A stretch of DNA of 64,000 nucleotides from an uncultured Oceanospirillaceae bacterium (GCA_913057435.1 CAJXNY010000015.1:37580-101579); one strand, 5' to 3'. Shown: positions 8,065-16,162, numbered from the stretch's first letter. Notes: generated by a model from the sequence alone, not told the origin. A program made the numbers and translations.

Positions 8065-10213
8065 AGGTGTCGTGTCCCTGTGCAAGGTTCTGAGCCTTGA
8101 GCTGGGTTTCAGTCTGCTTGTGCGTCACAGTAGCTGCGGCAATATCCCGCTTGGTCTGCTCTTTCTGTTGCTCCAGTCCGACTTTGGCCTGCAGCTGAGC
8201 AACAGTCATGTTCTGCTGAGCTGCAATCTTCGTCATTTCAAGTTCACGATCCTGTGCCAGCTTCTGCGTCTGATACTGCATATCGAACTGCAACCGTTGC
8301 TGATCAAGCTGCAATGTGGCCTGCTCCTTCTGCTGATCAAACTGCATTTGCTGCTGCTTGAGCTGCACATCCATCTGAGCTTTCATCACTGCTGGGTCTT
8401 GCGGCTGGTTCTCAGCTTCACGCTGCTGGTTTTCCTTGATCTGCTCATCGGACAAGGTAACTTCATCAACCGGCACTTCCAGCGCCTTCATCATCTGCGC
8501 ATCCAGCCCCGCCCAGTCACGACGTCTGGCAAGATGCGGGTTACTGGCGGAGATATTTGCCAGCACCATAAGATTTTCCTGTTGCTTCTCACGAACCAGC
8601 AAAGCACTGGAACCACGGGCATCAACAGAGAAATCACCCTTGATACTCGCGTCATCACTGAACTGCATGTTCCAGTCATAGAAACGCGGTATCAGCGTAT
8701 CGGTAATGTCGTCGTCCCAGTTCTTCACTGCCCGGCGCAATACGATGTTGGCCGAGTTCATTAACATAGCCATGCCCGAACTGGTTTTCGTAACGTGACT
8801 GGCCTGTTCGCCCTGAGCGATCAGCGGCAGGTTGGTTTCCTCATCGGCCAGCTGTCGAGCCATGGTGAATATGTTGGCCAGCTCGGTCTGGTGTGACTGC
8901 GTGGAGAATGATGCAAAGGCTTCATTAACCGACCGGGTTTTATCTTTGAGGAACCAGAGCTTTTTCGGCCCCAGCTCCCAACGACCATCGGCAGGTTGGA
9001 TGATCTCCCGGTTGGCGACCACTTGATCAGCTACTGACATTCCGCCGTTATCGAGCATCATCCGCCAGGAGGCATTGATCACCTTCTGAGGGTTACGCAT
9101 CAGATAAGGCACACTGAAGCCGAAAATGCTGCTAACGTCCCTTTCCCAGGTGAATACGGAGTACGGACGTTCCTCGGTATCCAGCGGGTTGATAACAACC
9201 TTCACAACGCTATTACCGATGAAGAACACCACACCTTCATATTCCTCCAGCGGGTCGTCTTCTTCGTCCTGCTCAACACCAGCAGCTGCAAGATCTTCTT
9301 TGCTTATAGGGCCGTGGTACTCCCACATCTCATAGCGATTACTGTGAGAAACAGAGTCAACACCGGTAATGCTGCGAATATCGTTGGTGTAGTCCTTTGA
9401 GTACTGGGTATCACCGGCTTCACCGGTTAGCACTGTACGAATCTGGTCCTGTAGCACACCGGGCATCTTGGCGAAGTCACGCAGCTGCTTGCGCGTCAGG
9501 CGATGACGCTCGAATATGAACTCAGCCTCATCAATGGTGCAGGCGCTCATATCCGGGTAGAAATCCCAGGGATCAACACGGTCAACAGTCGGGACCAGGT
9601 CTTCTTTTCGCTCCAGAACCGACACACCGCTTTCATCAGTCTTCCAGCGTTTACGGCTACGGCCAATAACGACAGGCCCTTTTAGAACACCTGTCCCCAG
9701 CTGTGTGGAATCGGAGATCACATCACGAGACTTGGCGTTGTACTTCGCTTCATTAAGCTGGTCATTGATGGTGCGCTCCATCGCCTTGGACTTCTTCCGA
9801 GCTTCCTTCTCGACCTGTTGGGCAATCGCCTCCTTATCGATCTGCTGGCCGTTAACCTGCAGCGAATCGCCGGGCTCAGTTTCTGCCAGCTCAGGGACGG
9901 GGGTTGGTTTAATGCCCCAGTTACGGTCATCGGTCGGAAACAGCATGTCCTGTGCCCGGGCTTCAGCCGCCGACTTCTTGTTCCGGGTGATATTTACAAA
10001 GACTTTCGAGCCAGAGCCGGACAGGTTGGCCTTGGTTTCTTCGTCATACTCACCATGGAACTGACGCAGATCTTCCAGCCAACGCAGTTCGATCTGCTGC
10101 CGTTTGCTTACAGTGTCCTGTGCCAGCTTGGCCAGCCTGGCGCCAAACACCTGCAGGTTTTCAGACTGCTGCAGGTCTTCATCTGATATTTCGTTGGGGG
10201 TTTCGTGTTGCAT
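8057..10213 (-). CDS. Portal protein, P22-like (718 aa)
   Basis: 718 residues. The core (about 30-560) has the features of P22-like portal proteins: 'RDVISDSTQLGTGVLKGPVV', 'DPWDFYPDMSACTIDEAEFI', 'ERPYSVFTWERDVSSIFGFS' and 'SSGMAMLMNSANIVLRRAVK'. Residues about 590-718 form a Gln-rich coiled coil, the barrel-like C-terminal extension found in this family. The portal is the dodecameric ring through which DNA enters and leaves the head. It follows the large terminase gene after a 59-base gap holding two hairpins. Confidence 0.9.
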   Translation of the reverse strand: MQHETPNEISDEDLQQSENLQVFGARLAKLAQDTVSKRQQIELRWLEDLRQFHGEYDEETKANLSGSGSKVFVNITRNKKSAAEARAQDMLFPTDDRNWGIKPTPVPELAETEPGDSLQVNGQQIDKEAIAQQVEKEARKKSKAMERTINDQLNEAKYNAKSRDVISDSTQLGTGVLKGPVVIGRSRKRWKTDESGVSVLERKEDLVPTVDRVDPWDFYPDMSACTIDEAEFIFERHRLTRKQLRDFAKMPGVLQDQIRTVLTGEAGDTQYSKDYTNDIRSITGVDSVSHSNRYEMWEYHGPISKEDLAAAGVEQDEEDDPLEEYEGVVFFIGNSVVKVVINPLDTEERPYSVFTWERDVSSIFGFSVPYLMRNPQKVINASWRMMLDNGGMSVADQVVANREIIQPADGRWELGPKKLWFLKDKTRSVNEAFASFSTQSHQTELANIFTMARQLADEETNLPLIAQGEQASHVTKTSSGMAMLMNSANIVLRRAVKNWDDDITDTLIPRFYDWNMQFSDDASIKGDFSVDARGSSALLVREKQQENLMVLANISASNPHLARRRDWAGLDAQMMKALEVPVDEVTLSDEQIKENQQREAENQPQDPAVMKAQMDVQLKQQQMQFDQQKEQATLQLDQQRLQFDMQYQTQKLAQDRELEMTKIAAQQNMTVAQLQAKVGLEQQKEQTKRDIAAATVTHKQTETQLKAQNLAQGHDTYG

Positions 10214-10218
10214 TATCG

Positions 10219-10266
10219 AGCCTCACGGCTGGAATCTATGATGGGGTCATATCGCTTCACAGCGAT
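10219..10266 (-). repeat. Two GNRA-loop hairpins in the terL-portal gap
   Basis: On the transcribed strand 10251..10266 is ATCGCTGTGAAGCGAT (six-pair perfect stem, GTGA loop) and 10219..10230 is AGCCGTGAGGCT (four-pair stem, GTGA loop). They fill most of the gap upstream of the portal gene and belong to the same hairpin family as 5796, 7835 and 12361-12440. Confidence 0.75.
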
Positions 10267-10272
10267 GGCGGG

Positions 10273-11796
10273 TCAGTAACCGGCGGTGTTGTCGCCTACC
10301 GGGTTTTCTATCGGGGTGTCGCTCTCTCTGATAACCACAGGCTCAGCAAACGTCAGTGCCAATGCGTCCCCTTCATCAGGTGAACGCACACCACGCTTAC
10401 GCATCTGCTCTTTGCTTTCCAGCACCAGCCGGGTATTACTATCGAAGCTGTACCGTGGGGCACATAGGTCAGAATGGAGCGAATCACTATCAGGCACCAT
10501 CGTTGGCATATCGCCACTCAGCCAGTCCCGCATTTCGCCCCACATCTCCGCCCGTTTATTACGATATTTCTCAGGGTTCAAAGCTGAGCCACCGAAGTTT
10601 ACGGCCACTACAATATCGCCATGGCCCAGCTCTATCAGTCGATCAAGAACACCGGCACCCAAACCGCCGACATCAACAGCAACCTGTGCGGGTTTCTCTT
10701 CTCGAATGATGGAATGAACGATGCCAGCAACTTCCATAGTGGAGCGCTTGGCGTAACTCTTGAGACTGAACGCTGCCCGGTTACGACGGCGGATAATTGA
10801 AGTCCGGTCATCACCGTAACGAGACGGATCAACACCAATCTTCAGCGGACCGCTACCAAGGCACTTGGTGTTACGCGCCTTAACCACGGTCTCCGGTCGG
10901 ATCAGTGTATCCTCACCCGATACCTGGAAGGCTTCGGCAGCAGTAAAGGGGTATTCCTGCTTAAAAGCTGATTCACCATCCTCACCATCAGCAGACAGCT
11001 CGGCAATTTTGAACCGGCGGAACATGATCTGGTTATCATCCAGACCATAGAGGGCCTTTAGTTCTTCCTCGTCCGGCGTGGCACAGAAGCCATCGGGCAC
11101 CGGCTTGCGGTACTCATCCTGCCAGTACCAGGGCACAAAAATAGCCTGGTACTCACTTTCACCCGCTTCAGCCTTCTGCCACTGCTGGTGAAAGTAATTA
11201 CCAATACCGTTGGCCGTCGACTCCAGCAACACTTCGGTACCAGGCTCGTCAGGTATCGCCTGCATGATGCCTTTGGCATGCTCGGCGGCATGAGGCCAGA
11301 ACCCCACTTCAGAACCATGGAACAGCTGCAGGGTATTACCACGGCCAACCGATTTGTTACCGGCAGTACCTACCTTGTAACCGCTGTCCAGCTTATCGAA
11401 GATCAGTTCTTTGGCGTTACTGGCACCGGTGGACGGCTTAACCAGTACCGGACAGTTCTCGTGATAGCGTTCAGCCATTTCGAACAATGCCGATGTGGAA
11501 TCAGCTTCATGCGTCAGGATGAAGGCTCGAACACCTTTACGGTGAGAGACCCGCCAGTAGAAACGGCCCTCCGTGTACGTTGACGCCCCCTGCTGTCGGC
11601 CTTTCAACAGAACAGCGCGAATCTTGCCGGTTTTACGGCGCTGTTCTTCCAGTCGCTCATGGATATAGCGCTGGGCCTTGTTCAGCTTTAGCGGCTCAAC
11701 CTTGCCCGCCTTCGTGCGAATGAACAGGCAGCGCTCGGCATAGTGCAAGAAGTCATCGCGCAGCTTACGACGAATCTCTACTTCCTGCGGCATCAC
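10273..11796 (-). CDS. terL: Terminase large subunit (507 aa)
   Basis: 507 residues. The ATPase domain carries a Walker-A-like 'LLKGRQQGASTYT' (about 63-75) and a later 'LFHGSEVGFW' region. The C-terminal nuclease shows RNase-H-like acidic motifs: 'IGVDPSRYGDDRTSI' (about 320), 'VAVDVGGLGAGVLDRL' and 'SPDEGDALALTFAEP' near the end. This is the DNA-packaging motor and headful or cos nuclease of the P22-like type. It overlaps the small-subunit gene by four bases, so the two are translationally coupled. Confidence 0.93.
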   Translation of the reverse strand: MMPQEVEIRRKLRDDFLHYAERCLFIRTKAGKVEPLKLNKAQRYIHERLEEQRRKTGKIRAVLLKGRQQGASTYTEGRFYWRVSHRKGVRAFILTHEADSTSALFEMAERYHENCPVLVKPSTGASNAKELIFDKLDSGYKVGTAGNKSVGRGNTLQLFHGSEVGFWPHAAEHAKGIMQAIPDEPGTEVLLESTANGIGNYFHQQWQKAEAGESEYQAIFVPWYWQDEYRKPVPDGFCATPDEEELKALYGLDDNQIMFRRFKIAELSADGEDGESAFKQEYPFTAAEAFQVSGEDTLIRPETVVKARNTKCLGSGPLKIGVDPSRYGDDRTSIIRRRNRAAFSLKSYAKRSTMEVAGIVHSIIREEKPAQVAVDVGGLGAGVLDRLIELGHGDIVVAVNFGGSALNPEKYRNKRAEMWGEMRDWLSGDMPTMVPDSDSLHSDLCAPRYSFDSNTRLVLESKEQMRKRGVRSPDEGDALALTFAEPVVIRESDTPIENPVGDNTAGY

Positions 11797-12317
11797 GCCA
11801 GTTGCTCCAGCGCTTCTTCATGCGAGATAACACCAGAGTGCTCAACACGATCTTTGAACGCCTGGACGTTTACGTGCTTACCGATCAGCTCAAGGTTCTT
11901 CACCTTGTCCGGCCATTTGATCTTCTTCATCAGGCCAGTCATTTCCCGCTCGTCACCACGGCCATCAAACAGCTCGGTAAGATCCATACCGCTGATGTAG
12001 GTGCGCCATACCTTCGGCCACTCCGATACCAGTTTCAGTGAACCGTCATCATTGAGGATATCCAGCACATCCATCTGATCAATCTCAACCAGACGGTTCA
12101 GCACATAATCAGCATCGATCTCTGTGCGATTACTGCGAGCCTGAATCAACTGCATAACACGCTCAGCGATCTCAGGCTTCTGCATTAAATCGAACGCTGC
12201 TTTAGCTGCCCCTTTCTGTGCGAAGCCTGCGCGAATAGCCGCCTGGGCACCGTTAAAGTCAACGATGTACTCAATACAGAACTGCTCACGCTTCGGGGTC
12301 CAGTTGAACTTGCTCAT
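11793..12317 (-). CDS. terS: Terminase small subunit (174 aa)
   Basis: 174 residues. The N-terminal region 'WTPKREQFCIEYIVDFNGAQAAIRAGF' followed by 'AAKAAFDLMQKPEIAERV' is the helix-turn-helix DNA-recognition pattern of the Terminase_2 family. TerS proteins bind the pac or cos site and load the large subunit. The 134-base gap upstream holds a periodic hairpin array that is a candidate recognition site. SD GGAAT lies upstream of the ATG at 12317. Confidence 0.9.
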   Translation of the reverse strand: MSKFNWTPKREQFCIEYIVDFNGAQAAIRAGFAQKGAAKAAFDLMQKPEIAERVMQLIQARSNRTEIDADYVLNRLVEIDQMDVLDILNDDGSLKLVSEWPKVWRTYISGMDLTELFDGRGDEREMTGLMKKIKWPDKVKNLELIGKHVNVQAFKDRVEHSGVISHEEALEQLA

Positions 12318-12340
12318 AAATTCCTGCTGCCATTTCTAAT

Positions 12341-12440
12341 CCGGTGCAGCACCGGTCAAGCGTCTCACGACGAGTTGCTGAGCGTCATCACGACGGATCA
12401 TTGAGCGTCTCACGACGAGTCTGTCGGGCGCTTCACAGCG
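12341..12440 (-). repeat. Evenly spaced inverted-repeat array upstream of terS
   Basis: Four short hairpins start at 12361, 12383, 12406 and 12429, a period of 22-23 bases. On the transcribed strand they read CGTCGTGAGACG, CGTCGTGATGACG, CGTCGTGAGACG and CGCTGTGAAGCG, all with GTGA-type loops. A fifth, perfect CCGGTGCTGCACCGG, is at 12341..12355. The regular spacing of about two helical turns suggests a protein-binding array, for example a pac or cos site for TerS, or an RNA element in the terS leader. Confidence 0.75.
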
Positions 12441-12451
12441 AGCCAGCGGTA

Positions 12452-12739
12452 TTAATCAGTGCCTTTCATAGCAAACTTCAGAACACCCAGCGGATCGTTA
12501 CAGACCCCGCCAGCTGGATAGCTACGATCAACGAACGTGCGGTACAGCTTGATCAATCGCTGACGGGCAGCCGCTGACTGGCCCTTACATCCAGCTTCAT
12601 GCAGCTCGGCAATCTTCATCACCACTGCACTGCTGGCTGTACCCACTTTGTATTCTTTGACTGCCTGCGGTACACAACCGGCCAGCGCAAACGAAAAAGC
12701 CCCAGCAATCGCCAGGGCTTTGATATTCATACCACGCAT
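12452..12739 (-). CDS. Lysis-module lipoprotein, possible outer-membrane spanin (95 aa)
   Basis: The start at 12739 is preceded by AGGAAGG at good spacing and gives MRGMNIKALAIAGAFSFALAG followed by Cys. A hydrophobic signal peptide ends in lipobox LAGC, so the mature protein is a lipoprotein of about 70 residues with two further cysteines (Cys-Lys-Gly and Val-Cys-Asn). It lies between the holin-like gene and terS, the usual place of spanin genes, but it is not nested in an inner-membrane spanin gene and the family is not recognised. Confidence 0.65.
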   Translation of the reverse strand: MRGMNIKALAIAGAFSFALAGCVPQAVKEYKVGTASSAVVMKIAELHEAGCKGQSAAARQRLIKLYRTFVDRSYPAGGVCNDPLGVLKFAMKGTD

Positions 12740-12750
12740 ATTCAACCTTC

Positions 12751-13134
12751 CTATGTCATTAGCGGAATGATCTGGGTTGCAGCGGTAACCAGTGCTGCAA
12801 CCACAACACCAACCACCACCAGTGCCTTCCATGAACCGCCTGCAGAGTAACGGACTCGTTCCAGCTCGGTGATCCGCTCGTCGTTTGCCTGCACCTGTTC
12901 AGGGTCAACAGCCTTTTCAAGCACACGAAGGCGCTGCTCATGGTCATTCGACTCGCGGCCAATCCGGCGAACCAATTCATCCTGAGCAATATGGCGCTCT
13001 TCTACACGGGCCAGCTGAGTGGTCAGATCAGAGATAGAGTTCGCCATACCCGTTACAGCTTCGTTCAATGTACTCAGTTGCCGGTGAGTCTGTTCGCCCT
13101 GCAGCTTTAGAGCGTCGATTACTGGGTCGCTCAT
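12751..13134 (-). CDS. Putative holin: coiled coil plus C-terminal membrane helix (127 aa)
   Basis: 127 residues. Residues about 15-95 are a charged coiled coil ('DLTTQLARVEERHIAQDELVRRI'). A single C-terminal membrane helix follows ('WKALVVVGVVVAALVTAATQI'). The layout resembles XhlA-like or class III holin-associated proteins. It overlaps the endolysin gene by four bases, which supports a lysis role. It could instead be an inner-membrane spanin component, although those usually have an N-terminal membrane helix. Confidence 0.65.
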   Translation of the reverse strand: MSDPVIDALKLQGEQTHRQLSTLNEAVTGMANSISDLTTQLARVEERHIAQDELVRRIGRESNDHEQRLRVLEKAVDPEQVQANDERITELERVRYSAGGSWKALVVVGVVVAALVTAATQIIPLMT

Positions 13135-13508
13135 GCCGTCACCCGCTGGAAATGAACGCCATCTTTGAAGCGGTCCCAGTCACCACCCCATTCAATCGGG
13201 ATATTGAGTTCTTCCGATGCCTGCTGGAATGCTTCATTGATCTGTTCGTAGTACTCCCACTCCCATGTGCCTTTACCACCGACATAAGCCATGACATCAA
13301 TGGCATCGCCTTTGAGGTGCTTTGACTTCAGGGTTTGGGATTTACCTTTACGGACGAGTTGCTTCTGGGTGACCAGATCACGCAGGCCGTCGATGATTCC
13401 GAAATCAACTTCGGAATAGAGCAATGCCCGGCTGGCAACCAGGATCAGCTCAGGGTGTACGCCCTGCAGCTTCACGATTGAACGCGGGCCGAAGTAATGG
13501 TTTTGCAT
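13131..13508 (-). CDS. Endolysin, M15 L-alanyl-D-glutamate peptidase type (125 aa)
   Basis: The start at 13508 (MQNHYFGPRSIVKLQGVHPEL) follows AGGATTCT. The M15_4 zinc-peptidase motifs are visible: 'SKHLKGDAIDVMAY' (first His and Asp ligands), 'EWGGDWDRFKDGVHFQ' (catalytic and third zinc ligand). Length and motifs fit the T5-endolysin-like peptidases that cut the peptide stems of peptidoglycan. No signal peptide, so release would depend on a holin, fitting the overlapping holin-like gene. It is the first gene of the late operon. Confidence 0.88.
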   Translation of the reverse strand: MQNHYFGPRSIVKLQGVHPELILVASRALLYSEVDFGIIDGLRDLVTQKQLVRKGKSQTLKSKHLKGDAIDVMAYVGGKGTWEWEYYEQINEAFQQASEELNIPIEWGGDWDRFKDGVHFQRVTA

Positions 13509-13548
13509 AGAATCCTGTGCCGGGTTTATCCGCCTGGCTCGGAGCATG

Positions 13549-13562
13549 TCGCTTCGCAGCGA
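13549..13562 (-). repeat. GNRA-loop hairpin upstream of endolysin gene
   Basis: On the transcribed strand TCGCTGCGAAGCGA forms a five-pair stem with a GCGA loop, a further member of the late-operon hairpin family, about 40 bases upstream of the endolysin start. Confidence 0.6.
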
Positions 13563-13680
13563 GAATAGAATAAGACGCACGTGAATACGCACCGTGCCAT
13601 CGCTGGACGGAACGGGACAAAGCGCACGATGCGCATACAGGTGGGTCTTGGATATGGAGGGCGGGAGAGCCCAGAAATGA

Positions 13681-13714
13681 AAAAGCCGTCGGGTGATTGA
13701 TCACAGCGACGGCA
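13681..13714 (-). terminator. Terminator at the head of the late operon (tR'-like)
   Basis: On the minus strand GCCGTCG and CGACGGC form a seven-pair stem with an inner GTGAT/ATCAC stem, followed by TTTTT. It precedes the first late gene (endolysin) and no minus-strand gene ends just upstream. This is the position of lambda tR', the terminator between the late promoter and lysis genes that Q antitermination overcomes. Confidence 0.7.
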
Positions 13715-13725
13715 TTCTTATAAAA

Positions 13726-13753
13726 AACTACAAAAATAGGACAGATAAGTCAA
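13726..13753 (-). promoter_or_regulatory. Candidate late promoter
   Basis: The minus strand holds TTGACT (13748..13753), 16 bases, then TAGTTT (13726..13731), about ten bases upstream of the tR'-like terminator. The -35 box is good and the -10 box is poor, as is usual for activated promoters. The region is AT-rich and also carries the promoter for the divergent gene at 13799. Confidence 0.35.
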
Positions 13754-13798
13754 CAATATTATTATAAAAAATTCATAGTGACTTAGGATGATAAACGC

Positions 13799-15394
13799 AT
13801 GGATTCGCAGCGCTCTCCAAAGGTAGTTTTCCTGAAAGGTGAACAACTGCTAACTTTATGGAGCAAGACCAATGAGGAATGGAATAACTTTATAAGAGAT
13901 AATCGAGTTCAAGAGATAACTTTTTCCCATGAGCACTTCTTTATACCGTACTTGGACAATCTTTCAAACGATAAACCCATCATCTATCCAATAGATATCG
14001 AATTTGAGGGTAAATATTTATCGAATATGAGGATACATATTGAGCCTGTCGATACTAGAATTTCTGGAATAATACTTTCTAACTCAAGCATAGAAAAAAG
14101 CAAAATAATTATTAGAGGAAATCATATCTCTTTTATAAGATTCCTTTTCCCAATAATAAGAAATACTAATATTTCATTTTCAGTAAATTCCATGGACAGA
14201 TGTAAAGTTCACCTTCACCATAAAAAAATAGAAAACTCATACATAAGCATATCATCAAAAATAATTTGTAACTCTACCATAGATTTAACAAACTCTATTG
14301 TTGAAAGCAGTGATTTATCGATATCAATAGAATCGTCAAATAATCTTAGAATCGACTCAACTGGGATAACCCATATAAACTCAAACATGCGAATTGAAAG
14401 AGGAACTCACTCCAAGCTTGAGCTATATTTGAATGACAAACCGGACGTCTTAGGAATAAAGAAAAATGATTTAGAAGGGAAAAATTTAAATTTTGAAGCA
14501 AAACACATAAATCTATACGAAAGCAAATTAGAAATATCTTTACCAGCAATATCCAGTTTAGCCTTAGAGGAAGTGTGCCTTTACAATACAGATATACAAA
14601 TAGAAAAATCAAGAATAGAGAAAAACCTAAACATAGAAAACATATCACTAATAAACTCTAATATAAGCATCCATCAAACACATGTGGATGGCATTGCCTA
14701 TCTCAACAATATAGAAAACACAAACAATTCTTCTAAAATCTCATTCGAGTCAACTGAATTTAACTCGGTGTTTTTCTTATCGTACAAAGGAAAAGAAGCA
14801 AGCCCACCAGATTTAACGAGCACAACTTTCGCAGGAAAGGTCGAGATAAAAAACATAAACCCATATCTAAAACGAAGCCCTCTGCCGATACGAAAATCGG
14901 TAAGGCCTACAGACATAGTAGCGTTTAGGAGGCTTAAAGAACTAGCAGAAGAGAATAAAGACCATAACTCAGCGCTTCAATTTCACGCTGACGAAATGCG
15001 CGCTAAACGCTGGCATGAGCTCGGCTTTTGGGCTTCGCTGCTCGATATGGCCTTCTCTGGTTTCAGCAACTATGGCCAAAGTGTTGCACGCCCAGCCGCA
15101 TGGTTATTTGTAACCTGGATCGGCTTGTTCTGTGCTTACACCCTACCTACAGATGAAAAGACTTGGTGGATACGCAATATCGCAACCAAAGGCGGCAATG
15201 CGATTGAGTTTATCCTGACCAACAGCCTGCCCTTTGTTTCGAACGCCAAGTATATTCGGCAAGAGAGCATGGCGGAGCTATTCGGAAAAGCTCCACCAGA
15301 TTGGCTCAATATGTTGACGATCGGACAAGGGGTAGTATCGTTCGCTCTACTCTTCCTCATTGGTCTCGGCTTACGTAACCGCTTCAGAATTTAA
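13799..15394 (+). CDS. Moron: beta-helix-like protein with C-terminal membrane domain (531 aa)
   Basis: 531 residues, no signal peptide. Residues about 70-350 are a low-complexity, Ile/Asn/Ser-rich region with recurring 'N..IS', 'STIDLTNS', 'NIENISLINSNISI' strands, which suggests a parallel beta-helix. Residues about 370-531 contain 'DIVAFRRLKELAEENKDHNS', then 'YGQSVARPAAWLFVTWIGLF' and a last membrane helix 'GQGVVSFALLFLIGLGLRNR', so two or more membrane helices. The first 1.2 kb is strikingly AT-rich, the last 0.4 kb is not. It is transcribed against the late operon and has its own terminator, a typical moron. No named family is recognised. Confidence 0.85.
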   Translation: MDSQRSPKVVFLKGEQLLTLWSKTNEEWNNFIRDNRVQEITFSHEHFFIPYLDNLSNDKPIIYPIDIEFEGKYLSNMRIHIEPVDTRISGIILSNSSIEKSKIIIRGNHISFIRFLFPIIRNTNISFSVNSMDRCKVHLHHKKIENSYISISSKIICNSTIDLTNSIVESSDLSISIESSNNLRIDSTGITHINSNMRIERGTHSKLELYLNDKPDVLGIKKNDLEGKNLNFEAKHINLYESKLEISLPAISSLALEEVCLYNTDIQIEKSRIEKNLNIENISLINSNISIHQTHVDGIAYLNNIENTNNSSKISFESTEFNSVFFLSYKGKEASPPDLTSTTFAGKVEIKNINPYLKRSPLPIRKSVRPTDIVAFRRLKELAEENKDHNSALQFHADEMRAKRWHELGFWASLLDMAFSGFSNYGQSVARPAAWLFVTWIGLFCAYTLPTDEKTWWIRNIATKGGNAIEFILTNSLPFVSNAKYIRQESMAELFGKAPPDWLNMLTIGQGVVSFALLFLIGLGLRNRFRI

Positions 15395-15400
15395 GAAGAA

Positions 15401-15424
15401 AAGGCCTTTCATGAAGGCCTTTTT
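15401..15424. terminator. Bidirectional terminator between convergent genes
   Basis: AAGGCCTT, a five-base loop, AAGGCCTT, then TTTTT on the plus strand and TTTTC on the minus strand. It ends the 13799 gene and overlaps the last codons of the converging gene at 15409. Confidence 0.85.
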
Positions 15425-16113
15425 CCTAATATATCTAAAACAATAAAGGCTCTATTTTCTAAATAGGTGTTGTCCTTTTTCCCATCCAAACCATATAAGT
15501 TGCATAGGAGTATGTTCTCATAAACTCGAACACCCTTCCCTATACATTGTTTCAATCTAGCCTTTACCGTCTGAACAGTCCGAACATGCAGCCTTTCCAT
15601 TTCAGCTCGGTCCCTTCCTTTGATAGCACCTTCGTATCCAGAAGATAACAGGTAGCTTTCAGCCTTTTCAAAGTGCGCCCAAATATCCGTCAGAGCCTTG
15701 TAGTAATGTTCGACAGCTTCATAGTGTTCTTGTTTATTGTGTGATAAGTTTTCAAACTCTGTCTCTTCACCCATATCTTCCCAGGGCCCCAGTTTATAAA
15801 GAAAGTCAACACAGCACTCTAAGCTTTTTTCCCAACGTATTGCTGCTGCTCGATAATCAACCGTCAGTTCAAAAGTTTTTTTCTTCTCTATTTCTTTCAG
15901 CCACTGGTCTTTAGCTATCCAGGCTAGAGCCGCGATCGTAACGGTCCCTAGCCCAGCAAGCATCCCGCCCAGCCCTGCAAACCAAGCGCTATCAAAGGCA
16001 GACTTCTCAACTGGTGGCATACCGGAAGCACCGAGCCCTAAACCCAAATCGAAAATGATAAGGCCCGCCACAAGCGCTATCGGACCTCGGTGAAAGTCAG
16101 CTTTTCGAATCAT
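15409..16113 (-). CDS. Membrane-anchored moron protein, unknown function (234 aa)
   Basis: 234 residues. Two N-terminal membrane helices ('GPIALVAGLIIFDLGLGLGA' and 'GLGGMLAGLGTVTIAALAWI') are followed by a soluble helical domain of about 160 residues, Glu/Lys-rich, with 'YKALTDIWAHFEKAESYLLSSGY'. No family is recognised. It lies 49 bases after the antirepressor gene, same strand, with a GGAGAGG site. Membrane proteins of this build in prophages are often superinfection-exclusion candidates; that is inference. Confidence 0.75.
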   Translation of the reverse strand: MIRKADFHRGPIALVAGLIIFDLGLGLGASGMPPVEKSAFDSAWFAGLGGMLAGLGTVTIAALAWIAKDQWLKEIEKKKTFELTVDYRAAAIRWEKSLECCVDFLYKLGPWEDMGEETEFENLSHNKQEHYEAVEHYYKALTDIWAHFEKAESYLLSSGYEGAIKGRDRAEMERLHVRTVQTVKARLKQCIGKGVRVYENILLCNLYGLDGKKDNTYLENRAFIVLDILGKRPS

Positions 16114-16133
16114 AACCTCTCCATGCAGTCAGA

Positions 16134-16149
16134 CCCCGCCGAAGCGGGG
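16134..16149 (-). ncRNA. UUCG-loop hairpin in the leader of gene 15409
   Basis: On the minus strand CCCCGCTTCGGCGGGG: six perfect pairs and a TTCG tetraloop, between the antirepressor stop and the next start. No T-run follows, so it is more likely an mRNA-stabilising or processing hairpin than a terminator. Confidence 0.6.
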
Positions 16150-16162
16150 CCACAACTCTACC

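Noticed and set aside
13450..13704. 84-codon minus-strand frame at the head of the late operon
   Set aside because: It spans the terminator stem and hairpin, overlaps the endolysin start and has no protein-like pattern.
16127..16150. Terminator after the antirepressor gene
   Set aside because: The hairpin is strong with a TTCG loop but no T-run follows; kept only as an mRNA hairpin.
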